This document shows, in pieces, positions 36,233 through 48,930 of a DNA stretch of 64,000 nt (position 1 is the stretch's first letter; the number at the start of each line of letters is the position of its first letter). A model generated the notes under the pieces. That model was not told the DNA's origin. It searched no databases and saw nothing but the letters and a program-made list of their open reading frames with translations. The DNA is from Pseudisothecium myosuroides (taxonomy: Eukaryota; Streptophyta; Bryopsida; Hypnales; Lembophyllaceae). A program made the position numbers and the translations under genes. The DNA lies in contig OX637296.1 in the NCBI GenBank assembly GCA_951799445.1, positions 15,872,001-15,936,000 of the forward strand, in the 5' to 3' direction.

Positions 36233-37493
36233 TGTGAGCCCCCAATTTGTCACTGGGGACTCACAGTTTTCTTTTTTCAATTTTTTCAATTTTAAGTATA
36301 GTTTTATATACAAAATGCCTCCAAAAGAGTGTAAAACCAAAATAAGTATGTCACGTATCAATATAGCATTTGGTCCCTTACAGGTTATTTTCTCTCAAAT
36401 AAACCCTATTTTCACTTGTACATAGGTTAAAACGTGGAAATGTAGGTAAATAATAGAATTAAGGCTAATTCAGCCCAAACAACCCAAACCTACGGTACAT
36501 GTGACATCTTATGGCTAAAATTGGTCTGAGGGAAAACTGTTGAGGTCTTAAGTCTATTCCCAGAGATAGGTTTTACTTTCCCCATAGCATCGAAGAAATA
36601 GCGGAAACTTCAATTGTTGACCTACAAGAGTTACAAACTCAAGATGGACTCGTAAGAGGAATCTACGGTTGGAGTATGGTGTTTTAGGGTAGAAATCACA
36701 TTTGAGACTCAATGGCGAAATCGGCTTGCCAAGATTTTCTTGTATGGGAAAGATTCTCTAGTTACTGGAATTAAAAGGAGAAGACAGAATTTGATTCTCC
36801 TCTAGCCTTTGTGCAAAGTAAGAATATGAGCTTGCACATCTTTTGTGGAATTCCATGAAAGGTTCCATAAAAAGTTTCGGAATTTTTTGACTTGCAAAAG
36901 ATGCCCTTCCGGATGGTCAACCGCCAAAATCTATGATGGAAAATTCCTAAAAATTACCCAAGTTGCAGTAAAATCTCACTAAAAATTAGATCATCTTTTT
37001 TTGTGCTAATAAGATGCCCTACCAAGTTTCAAGACATTTCGATAGCGAGAAGTGCCTGAACCGGCGAGATTCCCCGATAATTGACAAATTTGAAGTTTAC
37101 GGTGAAGTTGACTTGCGTATTGGGAGTATACGAAATTGGAATGAGGTCAAAGCTAGATCTTTTCTTACTCCCCCATACCTACTAAAAAACCTAGGCTAGT
37201 TACTTTTCTCAGAAAAGTCAACCTCCAAGATTTGGATTTTTACCCCGTTTTGGTGTTCAGTTAGCGATAGGTTATGTTGCATTTTTGGAATTTGGTAAGG
37301 TTTATAAGACTCCCGCAGGCTTAAAATGGCCTTCTGAAGCCAACGGCGCAATTGGTTTTCAATTTGGAGTTAACCTCCAAAAGTTAGAAGTTTGGATCAG
37401 AGTAGAAAGTCAAAATTGATTATTTAGGATGAAAATCTTAGATGATAAGATTACTACTAGGAAAAAGGGAGGGGGTCAGTGCCCTTGGAAATG

Positions 37494-37500
37494 TATATAA
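37494..37500 (+). promoter_or_regulatory. TATA box inside the 5.9-kb element
   Basis: TATATAA is followed by AGGGGCTCATTTCCCTC, the layout of a promoter at the U3/R boundary of a plant LTR. It is the only such well-formed motif I noticed in the element. Confidence 0.4.
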
Positions 37501-37996
37501 AGGGGCTCATTTCCCTCTCACAAATATCCCTTACAGCCATATTTTGGCTTACTTTACACATTTGGGTCCATTTAGTTGGATTTTGGCCGTTTTAGGCCAC
37601 ATTACCAAAATTGTGTGTTTTTGGAGCATTTTAGCTCCGTTGTTGGTGTTTTTGAAGCTTTCTTTGAAGGATATTGGGGGCCCTTCAAAGTTGCTCCTAC
37701 TTGCCTTGTTGTAATTGTTGTATGTCTTTGTTGGTGGTTGTTGATATTTGTACTAATTCTAGAGTATACCCCCCTCCGTACCTTGGCAATGCCGCTTAGG
37801 GGGGCCTCTAGTGTTTGATTTTTGAGTGTTTTGTACTACCATACTTGTTCTTACAATTGGTTGTTCATTTAGCTTGTAGTAATTTTTCCACCAACAAAGT
37901 GTGGTTAGAATTTGTAATTACATGTGTATGTAAGTTTGTATTAACTTATAGTGGGATTGGAAGTATTTTCTTGTATTTTTCTTATTCCATTCAGGA

Positions 37997-39116
37997 CGGC
38001 AAAGCTTTGACTTTGCATGTTGTGAAATTATTAGAATTTTAGAAGAAAACCAAAACTACGGCAAAGCTTTGACTTTGTAAGTTCTAGAATTCCTGTAATA
38101 TTTTGTCAAATACCAAAAGCATGGCGAAGCTTTAGCCTCCCAAGTCCCTAGCACTTGTGTTAATGTCTTAACCCCTAAAGGCCCAAGGCATTTTCTGGCT
38201 CCGAAACCATTGAAAACTGCCATTTCTGCTACGATCACTCCCTAAACCAAAAAATACTTTTTTTTAGAATCTAACCATAGGATCTTGTACTCCACTTGTC
38301 TCAAATCATGTGGTAAAAATTTCATGAAGTTTGACCGTACGGATTGGAAGATATTAGCGTTTGAAGTTGGAAAAGGAAGTTTTTTTGAACTCTGGATTGC
38401 AATTTCAGATGACTTTGACGGCCATTTGTGGATTTTTTTTGCACTACACACCATAAAGTTAAAAAAATTTATGTTGAACATTTTAGTTGGGAGTCAGGGA
38501 AAAAAATTTTAGAATGTCAAAACTTGATTTTCACATATAAAAAAATTGTTAAGTAGAAGTAGGTCCAAAATTGAACAAAACACTAAATCTTCAATAGCTC
38601 TTAGATGGAATTAAAAAACCATAATCCCAACGGTGGGATTGTTCTTGCAAACAAACTTAACCTTTTCAAAAAAAAAATTGAAAAATTTCGAAAATTGCAT
38701 TCAAAAATGAATTTTATAAGTTGTTTTTTGAAGAAGATGCTCAGATTGCTCGAAAACCAAGATTGTCCATGACTTTCTCATTCTGAGTCCAATTAGAATG
38801 AATCAAAGCTTCAAATATAGACAAAAACATGATCTTTGAGAAAAAAAATCCAAAAAAAAAAAATTCAATTTTTTAAAGTTTTTTTTTTCCTGCCTAGCAA
38901 ACTGCTTTTTTGACTTCAGGCAGCATAACTTTTTTTCCCGGGCACCGATTGAAAAAGAAATTATATTTTTGGAAAGTTAATGTGATTTCCTATCTTCAAA
39001 AAAAATTTCAATAAATCAGGTCGAAATTTCAGGTTGCACGAGCCTGCCCGAAATCCCAAGTGTCCCCCGAGGGGACTTTGGGCCTTTAGGGGTTAAACGG
39101 CAAAGCTTCAAACTTG
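37997..39116 (+). repeat. Dispersed CGGCAAAGCTTTGACTTTG repeat
   Basis: Copies start at about 37997, 38059, 38122 (diverged) and 39098. The last one is separated from the others by the TTAA element at 38172-39092, so before that insertion the spacing was about 60 bp throughout. Confidence 0.6.
38172..39092 (+). mobile_element. piggyBac-like TTAA element, copy 2
   Basis: Termini CCCCTAAAGGCCCAA and, inverted at the right, CCCCTAAAGGCCCAAAG: a 15-bp perfect inverted repeat, the best preserved in the window. TTAA lies at 38168-38171 and 39093-39096; 921 bp. It is the same subfamily and orientation as 60787-61704. The palindromic GTCCCCCGAGGGGAC lies near the right end. Confidence 0.9.
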
Positions 39117-42100
39117 AGAGAAATATTTGTAACAATTCATAACATTCAGTAGCACTCAGCAGGCCTGCCCTCCCTCCAACTGAAGAGTGTGGAATATTCC
39201 ACACCCATCAGTAGCTAAGAGGACACTTGGTTGAATTTGTCAGAGAGTTTATGAAAGAGAGGCTCAATTTAGTGAGTGCACATAAGTCGATGTGGGGGCC
39301 AGCCATGTCAGAAAATTTAATGATGAAGTTTGTGGATGATACCTGAAGAGAGGGAGAGGCAGCCTCTCTTCAGGCTACTGAATGTTATGTTAGCTTCTTC
39401 TCCTTGCTTGTGGAAATTTAGCACAGAAAATCTTGTCTTGAAAGATCTGGCTCAAAACCATATTGTCCAGGGAGTGGCGTTTGTATGCTTTTGTTGATGC
39501 AAATTTGGTGAGCTAGTAAGGGGTTGTGATTTGCAATTCAGTCAGGAAATCAATTTAAAAGGAATTAGTAAGTCCAGCGGGTTGCTTCATTTTCCAAGCC
39601 AGGTCAGAGAGAAATTAGGACAGAGGTCCTTCTTTTGGAAGTTTAGACCAAAATCAGAGACTCATTAGGGCCAAGCTTGTTAATTCAAATCCAAATTCAC
39701 ATCAGAATTATTTAGGACCAGTAATTGCTTTGAATTTCAAGTTAAAAGTCAAATAGACATACAGTAGAACCTCTCTTATTGCATACTGTCTTAGTGCATA
39801 TATGCACTAAGAGAGGTCGTGATATTTGTAAACAGTAGTTGGAGGCCCCATAGTGAGAGGCCACATTAGCCAAAGTTCTAACATAACCTCTCTTAATGCA
39901 TAGTCCCGACTCTATGCATTAAGACATGTTCTACTGTAGTACCTCTAGTTGCAGTTACTTAGACACAAGTTAGAACCTAGTTGTCAGCTGGTTGTTTCAG
40001 ATTCCAAAGATATAGAGAGCCTGCCTTGTAACTTGGGATAAAATCCAGATATTAGATGGGCCAGTTTTGATTTGAATTCTAAAGTCACAATCATAAGAAA
40101 CTAGACAGATCATAAGGAAATTTAGACAGGAAGCTTCTTTGAGAAAATTCAACAAGACAATTAGAAACTAATCGCCCAGTTGTTGTTTCAAATTTTAGAA
40201 TCATAGTGGAGATAGAAAAGAAAACAAGGAAATACATTTTTTTTTAAAGAAAACAACCTGCCGGCCCCAACCCAGCTCGCACCACAGGCCTGTGGCAGGG
40301 TCCAGCTCGCCTCCCAACCCCAAAGCTTGCCTCTCCTGACCCCAAGTGGGATCCAGTTCGTTTTCCAGCCCTCCAGGTGGTCCAGCCTCACAGGGTTCGT
40401 CTTCACAGCCAGGGCCTCAAGGAAATCCAGTCCACACTCACAGCACCCAAACCCTCAAAGCCAAGGTGCTCAGGCCAACAATTGTAATGGAAAATCAAGA
40501 CCAAGGTATGATGCCATTTAATTTGGAGATAGAAGATAGCAATTAGGATAGGATGTGAAGTTGGGAGAATCACAAGGAGGACCATACAATTAGATTTTGC
40601 CATTTTGGATTAGGAGTGGACTTTTGTTTCAAAAGTAGGGAACAAGAATATTTTGAAATTTGTCTAAGTTGACTTAGAAGGGATTAGTTTGTTCCTTGTC
40701 AAAGTCAACCGTTCAACTTCAATAATTCGAAAGGGAATTGGGAAAAAAAGGAAAAGAAGGAGTTAGAAAGAGAAAGAAGGGAATTAGAAAGAAGATATTT
40801 AGAAGGGAGAAATAACATTCAAAGCTAGGGAAGGAAGAAATTAGAATTAGGAATAGGAATTGCAATCAAAATCATCATTAAGCGGTGAGCAAATTATCAA
40901 GAAAGGACAAGATGGAGAACAAGGTAAGTGCCTAATTTCACTATTTTCCTTCTAAGTCTTTTAATTAGGATTTTAAACCATAGCCGAAAGCTAGGCTCAA
41001 GTCAATCCATCAGGATAAAGTTTTAGGTCAAGTTTGAACTTAGAATCCTAAAGTAGAGGTCTGGAGGTTTTCAAAAACATAAAATACTTAGGATTTGGAG
41101 TCCGTATGAAGAAGATATAGGCGGATGAAGTTTGGTAATTGAAACGGATGAAAAACACTTAAGAGTAACCAAAAGGAACTTAATTAGGAAATTAGGAATT
41201 AAAACCAACCTAGAACCCAAAAGTGAAATTAGAAGTTAGTTTTGGAATTAGGATTAGTAGTAATTAGTGGATGAAGTTTTAAACACCGATTAGCGATCAA
41301 ATTTCATCCATCAATAACTTCTAGTAGGAAGGTCCAATTAGTAAGTGTCTTAGCATTCTAGAAAGCTAGAATTGTGACCTACAAGGAAAAATTAACAAAA
41401 ATCTAAAAATAGTAAATTGCTTAGAGTAGCATCGAACCATATAAGTAAGATAAGGATAACACAACTAATCGGAAAGGGAATCATAGAGGGAAATTAGACT
41501 TAGAAATAAGTAGAAGGAACTTAGTGGAATCCAGAACTAGTTTAACTTTAGGAAAACACTTAATCATCTAGGAGCAAACAACGGATGAACTTTGGATTAG
41601 GACATGGATGAAATAAGACAAAAATCATCCATCCAAGTTCAAACTTAGAACTTAGGTAGAAGATGGTATTTTAAAGTCAAAGTACAAAATTCAAAGTAAA
41701 TTAGAATAAGAAAAGGGTCTAAGTCCATGGATGAAGTTTAGATAGGCTTATAGAAGTTAAATCTTCATCCATCCATAACTCTTGCTAGGAAGGTCGTACG
41801 ATTTTGAATTTTTATGTTTTTAGAAATGGCATGAAATACGTTCTCACCTTATGTGGCTAAATTTAGATTGTCTCAACTTTCACTCAAAAACCACAGCGGC
41901 CTAGTTAATGTACCCCGATTAGGATAAATATTGCAAATTGAATTAGTTTTTCTTGATTTTCTTGCAAGCTGTGTATGTTTAGGAGTTAGAAAATATCCAT
42001 TGCTTGGAAGGCACAATGGATTGACGCTAGGCACCCCTAGGACAAAAATCAAACCTAAATCTCAAGAGCTTGGTTGTACTCACTTATTTACCAAGGGTGG

Positions 42101-42603
42101 GTAAATAAGCGCTCACAAGGATTAAACAAAGTTGTCTTTTCCATCAGACAATGGACACTAGTTAAAGTGTATGGTAGTCTGCTTTTAAAGCAACCATTGA
42201 AGCCTACGTTACTCATCATTGATTGTAATAGATATTTCAAAAACAATATGTCACTCATTCCTAGATAGGCGTTGCATTTAGAATACGGTTGCTTTTAGAG
42301 CATACTACCTTAGCTACGTTAAGTTATTGGTGGAAAAGAAGGCCGTTGCTCCCATGTTGAGTTGGGAATTCATTCGACAAGCACTCTATTTGAATCTACT
42401 GATGAAATAAAAGTTGGTGATTGGTTTTAAAAAAAACACTAGAAAGTTGTATTTCCAAGGCAGTAATGCAATGAGGAGCCGGAAGCATGGAAAAGAAGCT
42501 ATAAGATAACTATGCCTAATTTTGACCCCTTTCTAAGATCAAACAGTCGAGATTCTTGTTTAAAATGCACTTTTGCCATTATTGATGAGAGTCTATGATT
42601 GGG

Positions 42604-42800
42604 TCATTAGAAGAGATTTGAGGCCTTCGGAGGGCCATTCCAAGGCTATTCCCCTTCATTGTTCCCCTGTTTAGAACCAGCAGTAGTGCTGTCAAATTTT
42701 TTTTAAAAAGGAACAAAAAAATTAAAAAAATATCCAAAAGTGAAAAATTAAAATTAAAAAATTAAAAAATCTAACGTGGCACTCTCTCGACCACCTCAGA
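42604..42800. mobile_element. Family E element, left end only
   Basis: CATTAGAAGAGATTTGAGGC starts at 42604 and matches, inverted, the right end of the element at 47301-47558. The paralogous leaders in units 2 and 4 lack it. A right end was not found, and the inner part is A-rich; the end coordinate is approximate. Confidence 0.5.
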
Positions 42801-44266
42801 ATGGACATGTGGTAGAGTTCTCAAGCTGAAAATGTAATAGGAACTATGCTAAATTGCTTATTTTGTATGATTTTAGGTGTAGTTATCTTAGATAGCTTTA
42901 GAATGTGCTCAAGATTGTGAATAGGGTGAATTTAACTAAGTTAACGTAACCTATTTCCAATCCTTTAAAAAAAAATCCTTCTTCCATTATCAAGAGTCAT
43001 TATTGATTAACTTATGCTAATTAGCCTTTTGGAGGAAAATTAGCGGAATTGTTTTTATCTTAAAATTTATTTTTTTGAATTTTCTGTGACAACCATATTT
43101 GAAGTAAAAGGGCACATAATAGGTACCTATTAGTGTCCCTAGATATGTACTAAAATCTTTCTTCAAAAAGTAGGAATTTAAAAATGAGAGTCCAATATCT
43201 TAAAGGGTGAATTAATGGATTTCATTAGAATTAAATCATGAATAGGTTGGTTTTGGGTCAAAAAGTAGGATTTGGGAATGGGAAGGATTTAAGAATGGGG
43301 TGCCCTACCTTATGAGGAAATTTTGTGCATCATCCATAATTGCAAATATTGTACATTCAAGCTGCTTTCAAAAAAATTAGATAAGAAATTGCCTTTTCCA
43401 TTCTATTGGGTTCTAAAGTGAACCATCAAACACAAATTGAGCACGGTAGTTTTTCAAGATTTGGGATTTGCAATGTCATGCAGTGAAGTAGTTCCAATTT
43501 GGCGGGTTTGTAGGGCAATTAGGTCGTCTCCTAGTTGCCTAATAACCGACTGGGTGTGGATCCTCTTAGGTTGGTGTTTTTGATTTGGAGGTCACCTACT
43601 TTGAGAGAGTCAAGTGTAAGTCCTAGCCTCAAGTCGGTTGCGTAGTTTTCTTTGTTTTGATAATGTGATGTGTGTTAGTTAGGAAGATGGAAATTGTGAT
43701 TATAAGTTGGTGACATTGCAGTGCTTGTATTAGTTAAATGGATATGATGAAAACTATATGTTTGTAAGTGGTGATTTGATCACCATTTGGTTTAATACAT
43801 AAATCTTCTCACCCAAATTGGTATCTTCTTTATGTGCATGGATGTATGTGATTATGAAATGAACTTGATTTGTGTTATGATTTGAGTTATGAATTGTGAA
43901 CCTAAATTGGAAATTTGGCAGCGTGTATGAGTGTGTATGTGTCCTACGATTGGAAGGAAACGATTATTATCTAGATAATATCTTGTGTGAGTTGGTTGAA
44001 ATACTTGATGCAAGTGGATTGTGTAAGGATTAATGTGATGAGTGATTGCAATTTGCAATTCCAGTGGATGGGTTGACAATGCTGTTGTAGTCATGTTTTT
44101 GGCTATGGAATTCCAACTGAAGTTAGATTATTGAATTTAAGTTGAGATATTGTGATTTTAGATATTAAGTCTATTAGCAAAGATTCCCTACTTGACCCTC
44201 TCCCTTGGAACAAACTTATTATACTAGAAGGATAATTTCCAGCTAGGTCATTATTCTCCTTCAACA

Positions 44267-44286
44267 TTTGGCGCCGTTTCCGGGGA
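44267..44286 (+). other. Primer binding site complementary to tRNA-Asp 3' end
   Basis: TTTGGCGCCGTTTCCGGGGA directly follows the left LTR. Bases 44269-44286 match the complement of the plant tRNA-Asp 3' end (TGGCGCCGTTGCCGGGGA) with one mismatch. This primer is known from Athila/Tat-type Ty3 elements. Copies 1 and 2 have more decayed versions. Confidence 0.8.
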
Positions 44287-45151
44287 GGCAACTAAGTAGG
44301 TTTATTCATCTTGAAAAATCAATTGCTAGTAGGATGATGGATCCAAATCTTGAAAATTTTTGGCCAAGAACATCAAGAAAGAACTATTTGCATCAAAATT
44401 GTTTGCAATTATTGGATCGTATTGAAGACTTGGAAGAAGGAAAAAAACATTTTGTTAAGTGTAGGAGATGGTTTTAAGAGTGAGAGAAACCAATTTTTTG
44501 TTCAAAGAAAAGAGGGGTATTCTCAAATTTGTATGAGAGATGAAATCATTAATAAATTAAAGATAAAATTGCAAGAAGAAAATGAGAATTCTCATAATTG
44601 GAAGAACAAAATGTTGGAGGAATAAAAATGAAAATTTTTGGCAAGTAAAAATGAAGATTTTACAAGAAGAGAAAATATCGAGTTAATTCATGCAAGTTTT
44701 GGTTACAAAGGTAACATTGCAAAATTAAATGTTGATTATCAATGCTCAACAAAATGAAAGAACTATGTAGTGAATTGGAAGAAATTGTAAAAATCAACCA
44801 TGATAATGAACATAAGATAAAAATTAATCAACATGTTATTGAAGTTTTTGAAAAGGAGTTCTCAAAAAAATTGACAAAAGCATTAAAAATAATGAAAAAC
44901 TTCAACAAAACAACAAGAATTTGAAGCTTAAATTGGATAAATTAAAAATAAATTATTGTAAGGTAGAGAAAAATTTAGAATATCTTTTATCATCAATAAG
45001 ATCAATGTTTTTTATTAATGTAAGAAAAATAAAGTTTTATTTGATAATGAAAGTGTCATGCCAAAAAATTTTAATGCATTATTTTTGGAAGTACAAGATG
45101 TGAATAATAAGCTTACAATTGTTACATGCAAAAGAAACAATGTCATCTTAA

Positions 45152-46086
45152 CCCCTAAAGGCCCAAGGTCTTTTTTCTGCCAAAGAACACTGAAAACTGC
45201 CATTTCTATAGCAAAAATTTAAAAAAAATTAAAATTATTTTTTTTCCACATCTAACCGTAGGATCTTACACCTAATTGGTATGAGAATGTGTGGAAAAAA
45301 TTTCAGAATTTTTGACCGCACAGATTTCAAGATATCTGCGTTTAAAGTGGAAAAAACAAGTTTTTCAGCACATTGCGGGACCAGATTTTTTGTCTTTAAA
45401 CATTTTTAACTTAAAATTTTTGCACTACAGCGTTTTGAGCTTTAAATCTTTATAGTGGAGAATTGAGTTGAGAGTCTAGGGAAAAAAAAGAAACTCAAAA
45501 AAACTTAATTTTCATCCTTAAAAAAATTGTTAAGTAGAAGTAGGTATGAGATAGAAGGAAAATCTAAAATATTAATATCTCTTAGATGGAATTAAAATGC
45601 ACTAATCCCAATGGTGAGATTGTTCTAGCAAGTAAACTAAACCATGCCAAAAAAAAAAAATTGAAAAATTTGAAAAATTGCATTCAGAAATGAGTCCTAC
45701 AAGTTATTTTTTTCAAGAAGATGTTCAAACTACCCGAAAAACAAGAATGTCCATAACTTTCTCATAACATATCCAAATGAAATGAATCAGAGCTTTCTAG
45801 ATAGGCAAAAATATAATCTATCAGAAAAAAAATATTAAAAAAAAAAATTCAAAATTTTGTCCATTTTTTTTCTGCTGCCCGAGCTGCCCGCCGTCCCTTG
45901 TTTTGAGCTTATTTGGTCATAACTTTTTTTCCTGGGCACCGATTGAGAAAAAAATTATATTCCCACAGAGCTTATCAGTTTTTCTATCTCCAAAAAAAAA
46001 TTCAAAAAATCAGAACACAATTTCAGCCCGTAAGTACCTGCCCGAAAACGCATTTGTCCCCCGAAGGGACAACGGGCTTTTAGGGG
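45152..46086 (+). mobile_element. piggyBac-like TTAA element, copy 3
   Basis: Inserted in the coiled-coil region of LTR element copy 3; 935 bp; TTAA at 45148-45151 and 46087-46090. Copies 2 and 1 of the host read CATCTTAAGAAATGAGG and CATCTTAAAAAACGAGG uninterrupted. Close relatives, in the opposite orientation, are 58045-58963 and 62087-63014. Confidence 0.92.
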
Positions 46087-46286
46087 TTAAGAAATGAGGC
46101 TCTAAAAACTGAGATTGTATTGAAAAAGAGAAATTGAAAGAATTTGAAAAATTAAAAGAAGACAAGATGAATGATATTAAAAAAAATGACTATTTGCATT
46201 TGTAATGAAATGAAGTATTAAAAAGAAGGAATGATCAATTTAGACACCGAATTAAGAGTTACACAAGTCAATGTAGGAGCTTTTAA

Positions 46287-47211
46287 TTCCTGAAGGACCA
46301 AGGCTTTTTTCCATCAAATGACACTCAAAACTGCCATTTCTATTGCGAAGAGTAAAACATTTTAAAAATTGTTTTTTTTTCCACATCTAACCGTAGGATC
46401 CCATACTAGACTAGTATAAGTATATTTGGAAGAAATCTCAGAAACTTTAATTGCCTAGATTGCAAGTTATTTGCATCTAAAGTGTAGAAAACAAATTTTT
46501 TTACGCCTTGTATGACTAGATTTTTTGGCTTTGAATCTTCTTAACTTGAAATTTTTGTGTTGCTGATTTTTATTTTTTAACTTTTTATATTGAATATTTG
46601 AATTGAAAATCTTGAAAATAAAATTCAAGAAAAAAACCCTTAATTTTCACTCATTAAAAAATTGTTAAGCAGAGGTAGGTTTAAGAATGTAGGAAAAACG
46701 AAACCATTACTAACTTTAAGATGGAATTGAAACACAATAATTCCAATAGTGAGATTGTTCTAGCAAGCAAAGTTAACCATGTCTAACAATTTTTTTTTGG
46801 AAAATTGTAAAAATTGCATCCAAGAATGAATCCTATGAGTTATTTTTTCAAGAAGATGTTTAGATTGCCTAGAAAACTAAGATTGTCCATAATTTTTTCA
46901 TCACAAGTTCAAATTGAATGAATCAAAGCTTTACATGTAGACAAAAATATAATATTTTAGGAAAAAATTTAAAAAAAAATTATTTTATTTTTTTTGTGAT
47001 CTTTTTGTGTTGCCCGCCGATCTCCATTTTTGGCTTGTTGTGCCATAATTTTTGCACCCCCGCACTGATTGAAATAAAAATTATGTATCCACAAAGCTTT
47101 CACAAAGTATTCAAGTTAAAAAAAATTCAAAAAAATTTACTACAAATTGAGACAATAGGAACCTACCCGGACCCAAATTGTCCCTCGAGGAGACAAATGG
47201 TCCTTTAGGGG
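46287..47211 (+). mobile_element. piggyBac-like TTAA element, copy 4
   Basis: Second insertion in the same host; 925 bp; TTAA at 46283-46286 and 47212-47215. The left terminus has mutated to TTCCTGAAGGACC, while the right end remains GGTCCTTTAGGGG. Host copies 1 and 2 read GCTTTTAATATGAAATT and GCTTTAAATATGAAATT. It is the most diverged copy and probably the oldest. Confidence 0.88.
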
Positions 47212-47300
47212 TTAATATCAAATTAAAAATCCATAATAATTTCCAACAACAAAAGCTCAAAACTTTTGTTTTGCTAAATATCCTTGCAATTCTTTACAAT

Positions 47301-47558
47301 CATTAAAAGAAATTCAGGGGCATCAAGAGACTGCAAGTTTCTGAGCCTTGGGAACTCTAGGAACGCCCTGGGAACATTAATTTGACTTGGCCGAGACTAT
47401 GCCGTGTCAGAAAATAATAATAAATTAATTTTTAATTAATTTTTTAATAATTTTTTTAAAATATATATTTTTTATTTTTATTTTTATTTATTTTTAATTA
47501 ATTTTATATTCAAACAGCCCTAAAATGGCCCTTTGGAGGCCTCAAATTTCTTCTAATG
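47301..47558. mobile_element. MITE, family E
   Basis: Ends CATTAAAAGAAATTCAGGGG and, inverted, CATTAGAAGAAATTTGAGGC; 258 bp with a long A/T tract in the middle. Host copies 1 and 2 are continuous at this point (TTTACAATACACATAC and TTTACAATAAACATAC). The same terminus occurs at 42604. Confidence 0.7.
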
Positions 47559-48930
47559 ACACATACATATATAAATAAAAAGCCAAATATTAAAAATAAA
47601 TTTGATTCAAGCGAACCAATGTTGCATGCAAGTACAATTTATGAAAAAATTGGAATAGGCATTATGTATTGACATAATAACAAAGATGAATTTTTGCAAG
47701 GTAAATAAAAAATTGATGAATTCCAATATTTACATGAAGCAAATTTGTATCAAAACCATTGTTGTTAGAGGTGATAAAATTATGTATATGGGTTTGAATT
47801 TAAAAAATCAAAATGAAATTAATACTATAAATTTTGAAAATGAAAAAACACAACATGCCAATGAAACTATTTTTATTTATGTTCATTCTAAAAGAAATCT
47901 AAAGATTATTAATTGCAAAGGAAATAAATTTAGAAGGTATGCATTTATAAATTCAAAAATGAAAATGATTATATTCAAAGTAATAAATCTGTAAATTCTA
48001 AGAAATTTTAACTTTCAAAGAACTAATATAGAATGGATTTCAATCAACTATATATCACACATAGCTTTGCTTGCAAAAAAAAATGGAGTAACTTATCATA
48101 TCGATCAATTGATCATTGCAATTATTCTTTATATAAAATGTGGTATTTGGCACTTTGAAATTAATGTACGTATATGGGATCTTATTATATATGTAAATAA
48201 AAATTGTAGCATTGTTGACAAAGATTGTAACCCTATATGGAAGAATTAGCCCAATAGGCAAAGGCACAAGTTAACAAGGTTGAGCTGGAGCATCATCAAG
48301 TCAAGCCAATTGAATAGGAAAAGGCACAAGCATCAAGGATATATTAGTGATTGCGGGGACGCAAACAGCTCAGTATGGAGTTATGTAGATATCCTAAAGT
48401 GGGTACACCCAAAAGTGCCACAAATTGGGCTGTGAGTAATTTGAAGGCTAAAAAGATAATAGTGAATACAGGATTGTAAAGAGCTCGGTAAAGAGATGTG
48501 TGAAAAAGGAAGAAATGCACAAAAAAATTCAGATTTTGACAAATATGAGAGCACAATAGGGGTACAAAGTTTTCGGAGTAGAGTATTCAAAAGTGCTCAT
48601 ACGCTGCACTGAAAATCAGCAGTCACATGTACAAAGTTCCCCTCCCAAGGTGTCAGAATGAAAAGAAATGGAGTTGCAATCGTGTTGAAGACATTGAAAA
48701 AAAATTAGTAACCAACAAGCAATAGAAAAGCTTGTCATTAATCAATGAAAATTGTCCATGTGTTTTAAAGAAAATAAAAGAATGATTATCTTATCAGAGA
48801 AACAAATTAACATGTGATGTGAGCTTAGAAGCATGTCACCAATACCAAAATGGCTAATGGTTCTTTGATGAACCACCATATTCACTCACTAACAATTTTC
48901 AATACACAACTACACCATTTAAAGACTTAA

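Larger units (their letters stand above)
36233..42117. mobile_element. 5.9-kb TG...CA element with 5-bp target duplication (solo-LTR-like)
   Basis: The element starts TGTGAGCCCCC and ends GCGCTCACA. AGGAT flanks both sides (36228-36232 and 42118-42122). The paralogous sites in units 1 and 4 are not interrupted by it. A TATA box lies inside at 37494-37500. No direct LTR pair and no pol domain are seen, so a solo LTR of the very long kind (as in Ogre/Tat lineages) is possible. A TIR element with TGTGAGC ends is the alternative. It carries a nested TTAA element (38172-39092) and four copies of a CGGCAAAGCTTTGACTTTG-type word. A CT- and GC-rich block at 40250-40470 gives only short frames. Confidence 0.6.

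Noticed and set aside
40327..40546. Pro/Ser-rich short frames in the 5.9-kb element
   Set aside because: Short overlapping frames in a CT-rich block without start context or domain; could be regulatory DNA of an LTR.
44267..44286. Possible tRNA fragment
   Set aside because: Only the 3' end complement is present and it directly follows an LTR; this is a primer binding site.
46287..46300. Copy 4 left end read as a different family because it begins TTCCTGAAGG
   Set aside because: The right end, the interior, the length and the TTAA empty site agree with the other seven; the left end has simply mutated.
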